A stretch of 64,000 nt of DNA, from the NCBI GenBank assembly GCA_029204225.1, contig CM055092.1, forward strand, positions 64,715,190 to 64,779,189, given 5' to 3'. Position 1 is the stretch's first letter. The number at the start of each line of letters is the position of its first letter. This DNA is from Diphasiastrum complanatum (lineage: Eukaryota > Streptophyta > Lycopodiopsida > Lycopodiales > Lycopodiaceae). Below, in pieces: positions 9,960 to 21,286 of this stretch. The notes below the pieces were generated by a model. It ran no database searches and was not told the origin of the DNA. It worked only from the letters and a program-made list of their open reading frames with translations. Made by a program: the position numbers and the translations under genes.

Positions 9960-12900
9960 TCTTAATTAAAACATCTTATTTGTGCGTACATACTACCATT
10001 ATATTTGTATCAATTTTTTCTATTTTATTTATCTATTTATTTAAACAAATTGTATCTATTTCTTCAATAGCTAGCTTTTTTACTCTAATTATATAAAGTT
10101 GAATATACAAAGTCTCATTGAGTATGTTAGTTGGATGTGTTTTGCCCTTTTCCAATAAGGAGAATTTGATATATGACATATGTAGCAAAGTTTTTTTTGT
10201 TTCATTCTACAAATAGCTGATAATCGTGCAATGATCTCCTACTAATAGTAGTAGATGATTTGTGAAAGGTTGATTTTGTGGTGTATTCTGAACTTGATTT
10301 GTTTGGTGAATTACAAGTTGCAAAATTTGTGATGTCATCATTGACATTTCGTAAATCGCAATCACAGTTGATTCTCTTGAATCTAATGTTAGCCGAGCTT
10401 AAATTTTTTGCATTATAAATTGTTTATTGAAATTAAGAGTAGTTGTGAAAAAACATGGCATGCTTACTTAATGTTGAAGCTAATTACGCATGTGTTTGGA
10501 TGGAATGAGTAAGCTTAAGTGATTCTTGGGAAAGTTGCTTTAGTCAAGCACCCTAAAAGGCCTCATGAAGAGATACACGACCTTTGGATAAGGGTGGGTC
10601 ATATTTGCATTCTCAATTGCTGTTGAGTGTACACATATGAATAATATGCTAGTAGTAGTATCGTGCCCAAACCTTGGTGGAATTCAACTCAAATATGGAG
10701 TGCCTATTGAAGAATTTTAGATATTTGAGAAAGTTCTGCCTAAACTCCAAATTTTTAAGAGAATAAAATTTTCAATTTTTGCTTATAGATTATTATTTAT
10801 GCCATTGCCATAAAGCATTTGAAGGACAAACAACGAAGAGTCTTAAAATATTCCTATCCCACTAATCAAACACTAAAAACCTTGACTTGCTCTTATTACA
10901 CTTGGTTGATTATTTTGTCAATAGGTGATGAACATGAGGTGCAAGTATCGTGTTATGCATTGTGTTAACTAGTTTAAGTATACGATATAAACTAAGTACA
11001 TAGGAAACTATCTTTTCTTCTCCCCCTTTTAAAAGAAATTCAATAATTTCAATTAAAAATTTCAAGAGACAACTTATAAGATATCAAAGATTTGAAAAAG
11101 TCAGTAATTAGTATCCAATACTATTACACACCGGACTTTTTCCTCAAAATCATAGAATATCTTATCCCGAGTGATAGAAATATAACATCTCAATAATCAA
11201 CTATTAAATAGAGATTAACATTTGGGTTCAGGAAGTTCAAACTCCACTGAATCAATTGAAAACATCAATAGATTCTGAGCCATATTCACAAATCATAAAT
11301 GGAAGTATAAATTCATATAATTTTATCAGTCCTTCAGAACCAAGTTCTACACTGGAAGGAATCATATGAATCTCAATCCAATTGTCTAGTATTTAAGAAA
11401 TTAAAAAAAAAATAGAGGTTTAACATAATAGAGAAATAGATTTAATGGTTTTCAGATTTTGTGAATAATGAGATACCATTTGGGATCGATCTATATCTCA
11501 TAATTTCCAAAATACCCAAAACAAAAAACCAATGGATTTCACTGTTAGTATGGCCATTACAATAATTACTAACCATTAGTCTATAGACCATTCTCACCCA
11601 AGAAATCCCTTTTGGAATCATTGATGTCTCATACCACCAACTTTTCCTCCAAGCATCCTGTGCATCTAGATCTGTTTTGCCCAAAAAGTCAAAAAGACTA
11701 TTTGGCTATCCTATATCCAACTATAGGATCAGAATCACAACCAATTTCAAGAGATACATCTAACCATTGAAATTCCTCATGCTCCTTAAGTGTTACCCAA
11801 AGAATACAAATGTATCATCCAAGTACAATTGAAATGTCGTAAGTGTATTCACTAACCGAAAAGGAACATGGATCTCAACAAAACTGAATACCATACTGTC
11901 CTAGATATCCAATACCTATTTCAGAATCGATAAAAAGAACTTAATTCTTTTACAGGTTAGAATTTCTCTTGGTTGTTTCAGTCATTATCAAAGAACACTC
12001 TCTAATGCCACATATAGAATCCAAATTACTAGATTCTTGCATGGAACACCTTTCATCTGCCATCACTTGCAAGATCCAAATCCAATTGCAAAACATAGAT
12101 GGTTCCATAAATGGATTATCTGACTTGCCACTCACTTTTCCCTTAGAATCTTCAATTTCTCAAAATTCTAATTAACACTGGGAAAAATGAATCCAAATTC
12201 CTAGAGGCAGTCTTCTTAATTAACTCCCAATCGTTATTCTCATTTGCTATCAGTTATACTTCAGGAATTTGAAAGTAGATTAACAAAACTGATCGACTAG
12301 GTCAACTAATCAACTACCCCTTAGGCTCCATCTCTTTCCTCCCTTCCAAATATGGTTCAAGCTAAAAGCCCCATATTTGTACTAGGAAAAAGTTCAATTT
12401 GGTATCAATAGTACTTAACTACTAATCAACCAGACAGTTTTGACTATTCATTCATTAAGTGCCGCACTTAATTACTGGCAAATCCCCTTATGGATCAGCA
12501 TAAAAATTGTTCCAATAAGATTTGCGTTATTCTTGGTTTTTATTGATCCCAAAAAACAAGAAATGCTCCTATTAGTTGACAGATTCCAAAATCTACAACT
12601 AAAAGTGAAAGGAACTATGATATTATAACTGACTGATTTCAACTTAGTAAGATCATTCACTTTACATACGGTTTCTGTTTGATTAATAACCAATGAATCT
12701 GAATTAATCCAAAACATCCATGGTTACTTTAAATTTTACGTAAACTAGGATTTTCAAATTTTGTTCGATATGGACCTAAGTTGTGAAAATCAATTTAAAG
12801 CATTGACTTAGCAGTTTCACAATTACCACCACATTCCGAAAGGATTTCAAAACATCCGTCATGCATTATACATGACATGCAGCGATTTCTAAAAAAATCA

Positions 12901-14090
12901 ATTTTTTTTTTATGTAAATTGCCTAGGAACTGGGAAATCAGCTTTTTGAACTAGAATTGCTAAAAATAGCTTCATGCATGAAATTTTCTCTGATCAATTT
13001 ACTAAATACCCATGTACCATGCATACAGATATATCCCTGAATGTTCATCAATAGAAAAGCACTACACTGAGTCATATGCATGCATGCATCAGAACATTAC
13101 GAAAAATTTGCAAATTTTAGTTAAAAAATTGCCAAACTTTCGATAGCCATAACTTTCTCTACAGGACACCAAATTGGTCGCTGTAAAGCACAGCACGGAG
13201 GGAGAGTAGGTCTACAAGATAGTTGCCACATCACCCTGCCATCTACGCTTCACACGTGCAATCTGTAACTGACCAAAAAATAGGTAGGGGCGCGCACTTT
13301 TTCAAGGTTGATTCATCAAAAATCTATCTACAGCCCTATAAGCATCCAATCAGAGGTTACAAGCACTTTTCTAAGGTTCATTAGAGAGGGATAAAGGCTT
13401 CTATCAAGTCCATCAAGCAATCATATGCTTAGATCATGCAAAAATTGCATTTTTGGACTCCTTCAACAAGCAAAACTTCAACATGATGGTGCCTAAGCCT
13501 CACACTACCAAATTGGATGAATGATAGCTCAAAAAAGAGGAAATCCATCATATCTTCGAGCTTGTAATGGGATCCAACAAGTTCAGACCACCATTTGATA
13601 GGTATTCATGCTCAAAAGTCCTCAAAAATACACTATTTTTTTTTGACTTTTTGAGACCCTTAATAGTGTCCAATCCTACCCAAAATTCATGACAGCCTTA
13701 GGAAATCTTCATTACACCTTTGAAAATGTGCATGAAAAGTATTGGCTATGAATTGTAAGAAAACCCCCAAAATTAGTCCAAAAACCATCAAAAAACCATG
13801 TTTGTGACCAAAATTTGTGGATCCAGTCCACAATTAAGTGCCATCAGACCCAAATCCCTGTAATTAAATTACATGAAAGCAGTAAAAGTTCTGATTTTAG
13901 TCAATTATAGACTCTAGAGCCCATTTGTAGTCCAAAACCCAAATTGTGGTAAAAAGTCACTATCTTAGCATCCTTTTGACTTTTCAACCAACATGCAATC
14001 ATTAGATCCAATCAATAATGACTGTAAAACAACAAGTACAATCTAGAAAACATACTAGATCAGTAACAATGATAAATTCCAAGCAAAAAC
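9960..14090. other. AT-rich stretch without a recognisable gene
   Basis: Many short ORFs on both strands, none with domain signatures. The 13.1-13.9 kb part (CATAACTTTCTCTACAGGAC and following) resembles retrotransposon untranslated or LTR sequence in style, but no ends could be defined. Confidence 0.4.
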
Positions 14091-14092
14091 AC

Positions 14093-14500
14093 TTCAATAT
14101 CTTTCATGCCATTTCTTTTAAGCGTCACTTGATCTTCATTATGAACAACTCTCTGATTTGGAACAAGATTCTTTGCCCTTCTCCGTCTTCCAATATTTCT
14201 TCTCTTACAAGTTTATAGGATATTATTGACTGCTCACAATACTTTATCCGTCATCAAGGGAGACTTGCTAAATCCTCCTCCTCTCTCCTCGAATCCTACT
14301 TAAAACAAACCCTCTCCTCCATTTCTTTTGACAGGGCTTGGGCTGCTAACCCTTCCCTTCGGGCTGATGAATTTATGGCTGCCTCCAATATGCTCAAAAT
14401 CCTCGATCACACCAAATCCGCTATCCTTCGAAAAAGAATCCACCTCAATTGGCTTCGGAAAGTAGACCTTCCCTCGGCTTTATTCTTCAAGGAAGATTAA
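14093..14500 (+). pseudogene. LINE fragment, endonuclease-to-RT linker
   Basis: Plus strand, after a stop near 14218 the frame reads RHQGRLAKSSSSLLESYLKQ, later DHTKSAILRKRIHLNWLRKV and ALFFKED. This matches the linker before LINE reverse transcriptase (usual ..W.QRSR..WL..GD.NT.FFH). It is a segment missing from the minus-strand LINE at 7.7-9.7 kb. Confidence 0.6.
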
Positions 14501-14719
14501 AGCTCAACAAAGGAGAAAAGACTCTTGTGGCCTTATCGTTGATGGTCCCTCATGTTGTCTATTTTCCATGTTTCTTGTTTCATTAGTTAATGTTTTTTCA
14601 TTAGCATGCACAATGAGCAAATGAGCTAACCTCCCCTCTCACTCTCTTTCTCTCCCTCTTGCTCTACTTCTTCTATCTATCAATCTCCCTTTCTTCTCTT
14701 CTTCTCTCCCTTTCAATCT

Positions 14720-14910
14720 AAAATCATGATGTGTGTGTGGTTAGTGTAAGGAAGAGTAGTGGTAAAGAGTAGTAGTGTTAGAGAATAGAGTAGGAAGCAT
14801 CTTGACATAGTTAGGTATCTATCCAGGATCTAATCCTTATTGACAGGTGGGGAGATGCTCACTGATTATATCTACACATCCTATAGTGGCGCCGTTGTTC
14901 AGGATAGGTT
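14720..14910 (+). mobile_element. Possible LTR end and primer-binding site (gypsy-like)
   Basis: TGGCGCCGTTGTTCAGG at 14887 resembles the TGGCGCCGTTGCC primer-binding site of many plant Ty3/gypsy elements. The 5' LTR would end just before it. No second LTR was found, so this is a solo remnant or chance match. Confidence 0.35.
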
Positions 14911-14973
14911 CCACTAACTAGTTTAGTTGCATTTTTATGAAAAATCAAGGTTTTTCTACTGCAAAACAGTGAA

Positions 14974-15549
14974 AGAACCTTTTCACAGCCAACCCTTGCA
15001 CGAGTAACCTTCATAGACCAAATCAATAGCTAGATCTGCACCAGATCCAGCTACTGTGAAAATCTTAGGCAATCGGAGCAATGATAAAAAAGTTATCAAG
15101 GAAAAACCACCGTAAGAGGCCTAAAATCACACTATCGGCCAATCATATTGATCTGATCCCTTAAGATCCAGATTGAATCCATTGTAATAGCAAGATCCAA
15201 CATCCTTGGACTCTACTACCAAATGAATCTGATATCTGAACGATCAATCGCGAGAAGAACAACGAATCAAGCACAAGACAAAACAAGGTTTTCTTTTAGG
15301 ATTCGAGTTACATTCGTCATAGAACCTTTGCAGAGCATCAAGATCTGCAAACCAATCTTTGTAGAGGGCATAAATGGAATCAGAGCAGTGAAATTAGCCT
15401 ACCTACGGGATCTAATCTTGAAAATCCAATATTTGGAATAAGTTGTGTGAGAGTTCACCTCGTGCAAGGGTTGAACCTTCGTAGACAGGCTGAACATTCA
15501 CAAAACCTTCACAGGGGGCAGTCAAATCACCTTCTGAACCTTCACAGAC
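14974..15549 (+). repeat. Dispersed short motif, consensus GAACCTTCACAGA
   Basis: Same-orientation variants at 14974, 15005, 15321, 15471, 15503 and 15535 (GAACCTTTTCACAG, TAACCTTCATAGACC, AGAACCTTTGCAGAGC, TGAACCTTCGTAGACAGG, AAACCTTCACAGGG, TGAACCTTCACAGAC). They lie just upstream of the TATA box of the next ORF. Confidence 0.5.
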
Positions 15550-15650
15550 TTCATTGAGGTCTTAGAATATTGTGATGAAGGTCCTTGCAAAAATTTGGTT
15601 GGAACTGAGCTAGGAAAAGTGCACGTCTCCTAATACGCATTCTAGTTTCC

Positions 15651-15660
15651 GCTATATAAG
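15651..15660 (+). promoter_or_regulatory. TATA box
   Basis: GCTATATAAG, a consensus plant TATA element, about 295 bases before the ATG at 15947 and just after the repeated GAACCTTC motif. Confidence 0.55.
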
Positions 15661-15946
15661 AGGAAAATTCGAGTCATTAGATACTTCATTCAGTGAAGCT
15701 CTACTGAAAAATCCAACAAAATTTCAAAGTCATCTGTTTGTGACCAAACTTCTCACAAGCTCTCATCTTTTATTGCATCCACCCTCTACACACTCAGTTC
15801 TACCATTATCGCTTTCGTTTTTACAATTTTCACATTCTCAATTTTTTAAGCCTTTCACCCATTTTTGATGTCTTTCCACCTTTTTGATCACCTTTTCGCC
15901 TGCCCACATTTCCATCGATAACAGTCCTTACCATCCATCTAACAAC

Positions 15947-17229
15947 ATGAAGTCTTCCTCCTCTCTTGACGATACTGGTACGAAGAAGGTCATCACATGC
16001 GAGGTGCCTTCTGCCGCCCAGGTTTGGGCCCTGCCATCTGAGTCTTTGATAAAATCTTGGCTTCAAGCTGCTGGCCTCCTTCTAGAAGCAATGGGCTTTT
16101 TCTCAGTGCTCTTCTCTTCTGACATCAACATGGATCTCGCTCTCCATGCTTACGCCACGTGGGACACACAGAAGCCGCATTTCCATATCCTGTACCAAGG
16201 TACTACGTACATTGTACAAATTAACTCTAACTCCATGGTCACCGTCGACATCGTGTCCAGTGATCGCCAACCCATCACCCATCACCAAGCCAAAAGCCTC
16301 ATTAAACCATACGTAACGACAACCACCCCTGAGCTCCCAATCAAAACTAACAATGGGTATTTGATAGAGGCTATCAATGACCCCATAACCCAAGCCGCCT
16401 ACTACTTGTTGAACAACTTCTTAGTTGTTATTTCAACTTTTCGCAAGGACCACATACAATCCATGTTGCTAAGCCAAATCGTGGAATCCTTCATAGAATT
16501 CCCGAGCCTCTCGGTGGTGCCATATGACTGGCATACCTTCCATATGACTGACATACCTTCCTAATCCATGAGCTCTCCATTGCCATCAAGCCTAACATGC
16601 ACAACCGCATCGCCACAGGACCTTTGCTATGTAACTTTGCCTGTGCGCTTCTCGAAGAGAAGGGTCGCGAGCTTAACTGCTCCACCGTTCTTTCTGCCAC
16701 CGTTCCAAAAATGCCCAAAATGAAAAGTTTCACTAACTTGTACCCTCCTTCTGTTGCATCCACCTCCACCCAACCAACAGTTACTGAGACAATGGCCAAC
16801 AAACGCATGCGTGGCACAGCCCCATTCTCATCTAGCCCTCCTACCACCAAACAACGCACCACACCACCACAACCCACTTCTGTTGCTTTCACAGCCACAA
16901 CTTCCTCTTCCGCTCAACCATCTGCTACCACCACCACATCTACCCCTATTGCTTCCATTCCGACATCCTCTACCTTTGTTTTCACATCTTCCACCGCTTC
17001 CATCACCATCGCTTCGTCTATACCCCTTGTCTCCCCTTCTACCCCACTCCTTCAGATCAACTCCCTCGATTCACAACTCTCTCCCGACACCCTTGCTTGG
17101 ATGAACCTCATCAACCTTTCGCTGCCTCGACAAGGGAGAGATGCAACCTATGCTCAGCATAGGTCGTCACTCGCGTGCTCTAGTCCAACCTATGCTCAAC
17201 ATAGGATCTCTTCGCAATCTGCTTGCTAA
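15947..17229 (+). pseudogene. Unknown ORF, gag-like layout, frameshifted by a 20-bp tandem duplication
   Basis: From ATG 15947 the frame runs open to 16564, then continues in another frame from about 16561 to 17229. The break coincides with an exact-length tandem duplication of CATATGACTGGCATACCTTC (16521-16540) as CATATGACTGACATACCTTC (16541-16560), so the frameshift is recent-looking and its cause is visible. The N-terminal 200 residues look globular (KSWLQAAGLLLEAMGFFSVL, LALHAYATWDTQKPHFHIL); the second part continues FLIHELSIAIKPNMHNRIAT and then becomes Ser/Thr/Pro-rich. The tail runs into the first two copies of the palindrome array. I do not recognise the domain; the layout resembles transposon gag-like or plant-mobile-domain proteins, but that is a guess. 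Confidence 0.5.
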
Positions 17230-17583
17230 TCTATGTTGAGCATAGGTTGGAAGAGGACCAGAGATTCAACCAATGCTCAGCATAATTTGAAAGGTGGTTA
17301 GAATTGAAAAATCTCGCCGGCATCCTATGCTGAGCATAAGCGAAGACATCCTATGCTCAGCATAGGTTGGATAAGAGCGTGCGAGTAACGACCTATGCTG
17401 AGCATAGGATGTCTGCGCAATTTGCTTGCTAACCTATGCTGAGCATAGGTTGGAATAGGACTAAAGATGAAAGCTATGCTCAGCATAGGTCGAAAGGAGA
17501 TTAGAATTGAAGAATCTCGCCTCCGTCCTATGCTAAGCATAAGTTGTTACTAAGGACCCGATACAACCTATGCTCAACATAGG
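17147..17583. repeat. Array of eleven 17-bp palindromes, consensus CCTATGCTGAGCATAGG
   Basis: Copies start at 17147, 17189, 17230, 17270, 17324, 17350, 17392, 17433, 17473, 17527 and 17567. Each is a near-perfect palindrome (centre TCA, TGA, TAA or CAA varies). Start-to-start spacing is 42, 41, 40, 54, 26, 42, 41, 40, 54, 40, so copies 1-5 and 6-10 form a 203-bp higher-order duplication. The spacer between copies 1 and 2 recurs inverted between copies 6 and 7. The array separates the unknown ORF from the ParB-like/methyltransferase gene. Confidence 0.9.
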
Positions 17584-18517
17584 TCGCTACTCGTATTTTT
17601 CTTGTTTTACAAGGCTTTGTCTGAGAAAAGTGACCTTTTGAGTTGTTTTAGTAAGAAAATGTGTTGAATGTTTAGTTTTGTTTTTTCAATTTTTTTCACA
17701 AAAACGGCTTGTCTTATTAAAGTTTTCAGTATTTTCATTAAGGTAGTGTTTTAAATTTTCTTAAAAAGTCCTTTTTTTTTTTTTGCAGATTTTCAATTGT
17801 CTTTGATAATTTTAGTCAAGGATTTCTTTCAGAATTTTGGGTAAACCTCAAGATATTCCGTTGAAAGATAAGAAAAAATTTATGTACTACTTCACCAAAG
17901 GGGTCAACAACACAAAGCTTTCAGAGCTTTTTATTCATAGCCTGGCAGGGGAGACTCACAATTCAAAGTTCAATAAAGATTGCTTGCTGATCAACCAGAT
18001 GAGGATGAGGAAGAAGGTTTTGTGAATGTACTTGTAAAGGAGACGGATAAGTCTCGTTCTATTTTCATTCTGAACAAGATTATGATAAAGATTCGACTTT
18101 TCCAAGACGAGGCCATCAAAGCCTATTTTGATAAAGCTCTAGTTACTTTGCTGTGTAATTATAAAACATATTTTTATTCATGTTTGTCTACATTTATTCA
18201 TTCTTTGAACTTTCAAGTAAAAGCCTTTACTCATTATTTTTTAAACTTGATTTTTGTTTCTGTCCAGAGCATGAAACAATGCTTAAAAATGGTTCTAGCT
18301 GCTATTGTTGAGGAGAAAGATCCAGTCTATTCATTATTGAGTTCAAAAGGTGCATCTATTGGACCTCGCAAGCCCGCTTCTACCACTGTTCAGGTCACAA
18401 AGCCGACCTCTGAAAATGTTGAGGATGAAATTGTAGCTGTCCCTCATCCCAAAAAAAAAAAGATCTCATAATATTTCTGAGTCTTCTCCCACTAGACCTA
18501 AGTCACGCCCAAAGACC

Positions 18518-19120
18518 ATGGCTACACATCACCATAAGTCCATCCCGTCTGCTGAAAGCAAGAAAGCCGCCACCAAACCATCTATGTCGCTACTTGGTGC
18601 ATCCATCCGTCCTTTACAAGACAGCTTTGAGCTTGCCAAATTAAGAGAAGATATTCATAAAACAAAAAAAATAAAAGAAACAACTTTGATTTTAGATATA
18701 AATCAGTGTGATAGGCCACCTGTAGACCCAATAACAGGAGACAGGCCAATGGAAGTAAGAGAACCGAATGAAACACATGTACATAATTTAGAAATAAAAT
18801 TTAAAGATCATACACATGCCATAGTTACTCCTTTTGTTGTTTTGATTGATCCCAACGAATGCAACGATGTTGCAAATTTTGATTTTTCTTTATTAGATTC
18901 ATATCATTTTTTTGTTCTTGGGGACATACACAGTTTACAAGCCCGGAAATAATTATCTCAAGAATATCCCCATACTCCAAGCTTTTGAACTGTGAGTGCC
19001 ATTGTATTTGCTGGTCTGATAGTGAAAGAAGCGAAATTATTGGCTTGGGACCACAATATTGATCAGGACTACCGGATGAAAATGACCGTGATACAAAAGA
19101 ATTCGATTTTTTCACAAAGA
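18518..19120 (+). other. ParB-like (ParB/Srx fold) domain within the gene
   Basis: The reading passes from TLILDINQCDRPPVDP through VREPNETHVHNLEIKF, IVTPFVVLIDPNECN and YHFFVLGDIHSLQA, the order found in ParB-N domains: a conserved Arg, a 'hv..L' helix, P-x-V-V strand, then 'y.vl.G.hr..A'. After a stop the next block reads FAGLIVKEAKLLAWDHNIDQ, resembling the helical part after ParB-N (ls..Ea..la...N.d). In bacteria and phages ParB-like domains are found joined to N4/N6 methyltransferases (family knowledge). Assignment rests on pattern only. Confidence 0.5.
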
Positions 19121-19930
19121 ATACATGAGAGTCTCCAAAGCAGGAGATGTGAATCAACTTGACTTCAAAGCACTCTGTGCTCAAGAGATAGGCCTGTCTT
19201 TTGATTCGAAAAATCCTACGTAGAGCCTTACAAAATATGATATTTTTTTTCAGCTTGTTTTTTGTAGTGGCCAGGTAATTTGTTTTGCTATGCTTGTCAT
19301 GGAATGCTCTAGTCATAATATATGTTGTAATCCTTTTAAATTGTTTTTATCAGACTAAAATTTTGAACTCAATTTTAATATTCCATAAATTCCTTATCAA
19401 ATAATTTTTTTTTTTGATTTTAGGTGTAGGCCCTTGTTGATAAATTTTTTGATAAATGAGAAACTTTTCAAATAAAAGACCAACCTGCTCAGGGTGTCTC
19501 AAAGTCAAAGAAAAAAGTTGTGAGCACTCAAACTCTGAAGCCAATCCCTACAGAAATGGGAATATCAGAGTGGAAGAATATGCAAGAGATTAGCTCTTCA
19601 GAGCTAATAATAAGTGTTCTTTTTAGAGTTGTTGATGGTCAACTTTCTTTGACAAAAATGAGAAAAAAATTTCAATGGTAATAGTCATAATCTAAATATT
19701 TATTTTCATATTACCTTTTGTAATAAAGTGATTTTCATGATTTTGTTGGATATTTAACAATTATACTTTTTAAATACAGACATAAATTATTTATAAAAGT
19801 TCAAGAAATCCTTGTGACAGGGTTAAATTATCAAGATTTTGATGAGTGTCAGAGGCTTTATCCTCTAAGCAGCCGAAATGAATCCTTGAGTCCATTTCTG
19901 ATTTTGTTTAGAGACATGGTATTTATTTCA

Positions 19931-20083
19931 CCCATGCTTAGCATAGGTGCTTATTAATTGTTTCTTTTCAATATTCTATGTCTCCTATGCTAAACAAAGC
20001 TTTTTCTTTATTATTATTATTTTTAAATAAGTTAAGTCTCCTATTCTATTTTATATTTTTTGTCTCCCATGCTAAGCATAGCT
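19931..20083. repeat. Further copies of the 17-bp palindrome inside an intron of the methyltransferase gene
   Basis: CCCATGCTTAGCATAGG at 19931, a degenerate TCCTATGCTAAACAAAGC at 19981 and CCCATGCTAAGCATAGC at 20067 lie within the intron between 19918 and 20097, about 2.5 kb from the main array. Confidence 0.7.
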
Positions 20084-20096
20084 TTTTCTTTTTCAG

Positions 20097-21286
20097 TCTC
20101 CCGAAGACAAGAAAAACAAAGTCCTTCCAGAGCAATTCAAGAGACATATTCTGAAGACAAAAGCAGAAAAAAAGGATAGGGAGAGATTGGCACAAGGTGA
20201 GACTATTGTGGAGGAGGATCCATTAGAGACCACCTTTCCAAAAGTGTCGATGATCAACCATGCTTTTACTCGGTTGAGGAGGGCGATTGTAGAGATTTTT
20301 TTTTTTAAAAAAAAAAGACCTTATACACTCTGCATCGCCGATATACCATATGGATTTCAGATGAAAGAATCATTAAATGATGATTCCCCTTTCAAATTCA
20401 TCGAAATCCATAGTTTTATGCAGGGTTTTTTTGAAGTCACAACTTCTCCAATTTGGAGAGTTGTTATTTTTCATTCTTCTTGGCAGTCAGCTTCAGTACA
20501 GAAAGCTCTACTAACTTTCTGTAATGCGGGAATAGAGAATGTTGTGTGGTAAGTTTCTAAGTTCCTGAATTATTAATTCGTATTTAAATTCATATTTTTA
20601 TTTTAAATTTTAAATTTTAAAGTTAAAATTTTAAACTTATTTTACTTGTAATGTTTCATGTCAGGTACAAGCCCAATGTCAGGAACTCGGGAGGAGCTCA
20701 ACTTTGCAATAAAATAGAATACATAACCATCGGTTATTATTCTTTAGATGACAAACGTTCGATGCTTCATTACAACACTTTCGGACTGACAAGTTTTGAA
20801 AACTTGTTCCAGTATCCAACCGTGACGAAGAAATTAAAGAATCCAATGACGGGTTCTGTGGCTTGTCCCTGCCAAAAGTCACAACAATTAATTAATCATT
20901 TAACTGATATTTTTTCTCACCCAACTGATTGGGTTAAAAATTTATTTAGTGGTAGCACTACGAGCGCATGTGCTATTCAGAAAGGCAGACATGTTGCTGC
21001 AGTAGATTTAGATACTAATTTAGTTGATTTTGTAAAAATGAGAATGAAATATCATTCAGTTTTGCTAGATGAACTATCTGAGGTGGGAAAGAGTTTAGAC
21101 AGTGAGGATACAATAATTCACTTGTCCAAGGAACCTCAGCCTCCTACTAGCAAAAAAGTAGGCGACACAAGAGAATTTGCTGATGTCTTGGTTCAAAATT
21201 ACAATGTGGTTATGGTAGTCGAAGAAATTCTAGAAGAGGTGCCACTTGAAAGTACAGTGGCTACTCAAGAAAAAAAAAAGATGTAA
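20097..21286 (+). other. Beta-class DNA methyltransferase domain (two exons)
   Basis: Exon 20097-20548 carries motif IV as IADIPYGF (20334-20357; usual D/N-P-P-Y, first Pro is Ile here), then IWRVVIFHSSWQSASVQKAL and FCNAGIENVVW; exon 20665-21286 continues YKPN, then NKIEYITIGYYS, and near the C-terminus DWVKNLFSGSTTSACAIQKG followed by RHVAAVDLD, matching motif I (usual D-P-F-x-G-S-G-T-T...G-R...E/D-x-D; one Gly appears missing). Motif IV before motif I defines the beta class of N4C/N6A methyltransferases. The junction GTTGTGTG|GTACAAG restores V-V-W-Y-K-P. A homopolymer TTTT/AAAA at 20298-20316 just before motif IV may hide a small indel. Confidence 0.7.

Larger units (their letters stand above)
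17831..21286 (+). pseudogene. ParB-like / DNA N4/N6-methyltransferase gene, multi-exon, decayed
   Basis: Exons inferred from open frames and splice sites: about 17831-18155 (acceptor tttctttcag), 18269-19120 with breaks, about 19430-19677, 19780-19918, 20097-20548 and 20665-21286 (stop). Order of parts: N-terminal unknown region with an acidic patch (QPDEDEEEGFVNVL), Lys/Ser/Pro-rich linker, ParB-like domain, a second linker (SEWKNMQEISSSELI), then a beta-class methyltransferase. Breaks: frameshift near 17975, a frameshift at the A-run 18451-18461, stops just after SLQARK and PSF, a stop in the exon at 19430, and a stop formed across the 19677/19780 junction. The predicted role, by family, is DNA base methylation with sequence-specific DNA binding; activity of this copy is unlikely. 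A partial second copy is at 63825. What drives mobility is unknown. Confidence 0.65.

Noticed and set aside
11442-12717. Short minus-strand ORFs suggestive of a retroelement protease
   Set aside because: No D-S/T-G motif or neighbouring pol; similarity too vague to report.
17147-17583. CRISPR-like array (regular short repeats with about 25-bp spacers)
   Set aside because: Spacers are themselves duplicated and inverted, the host is a eukaryote, and there are no cas genes. It is a higher-order palindrome array.
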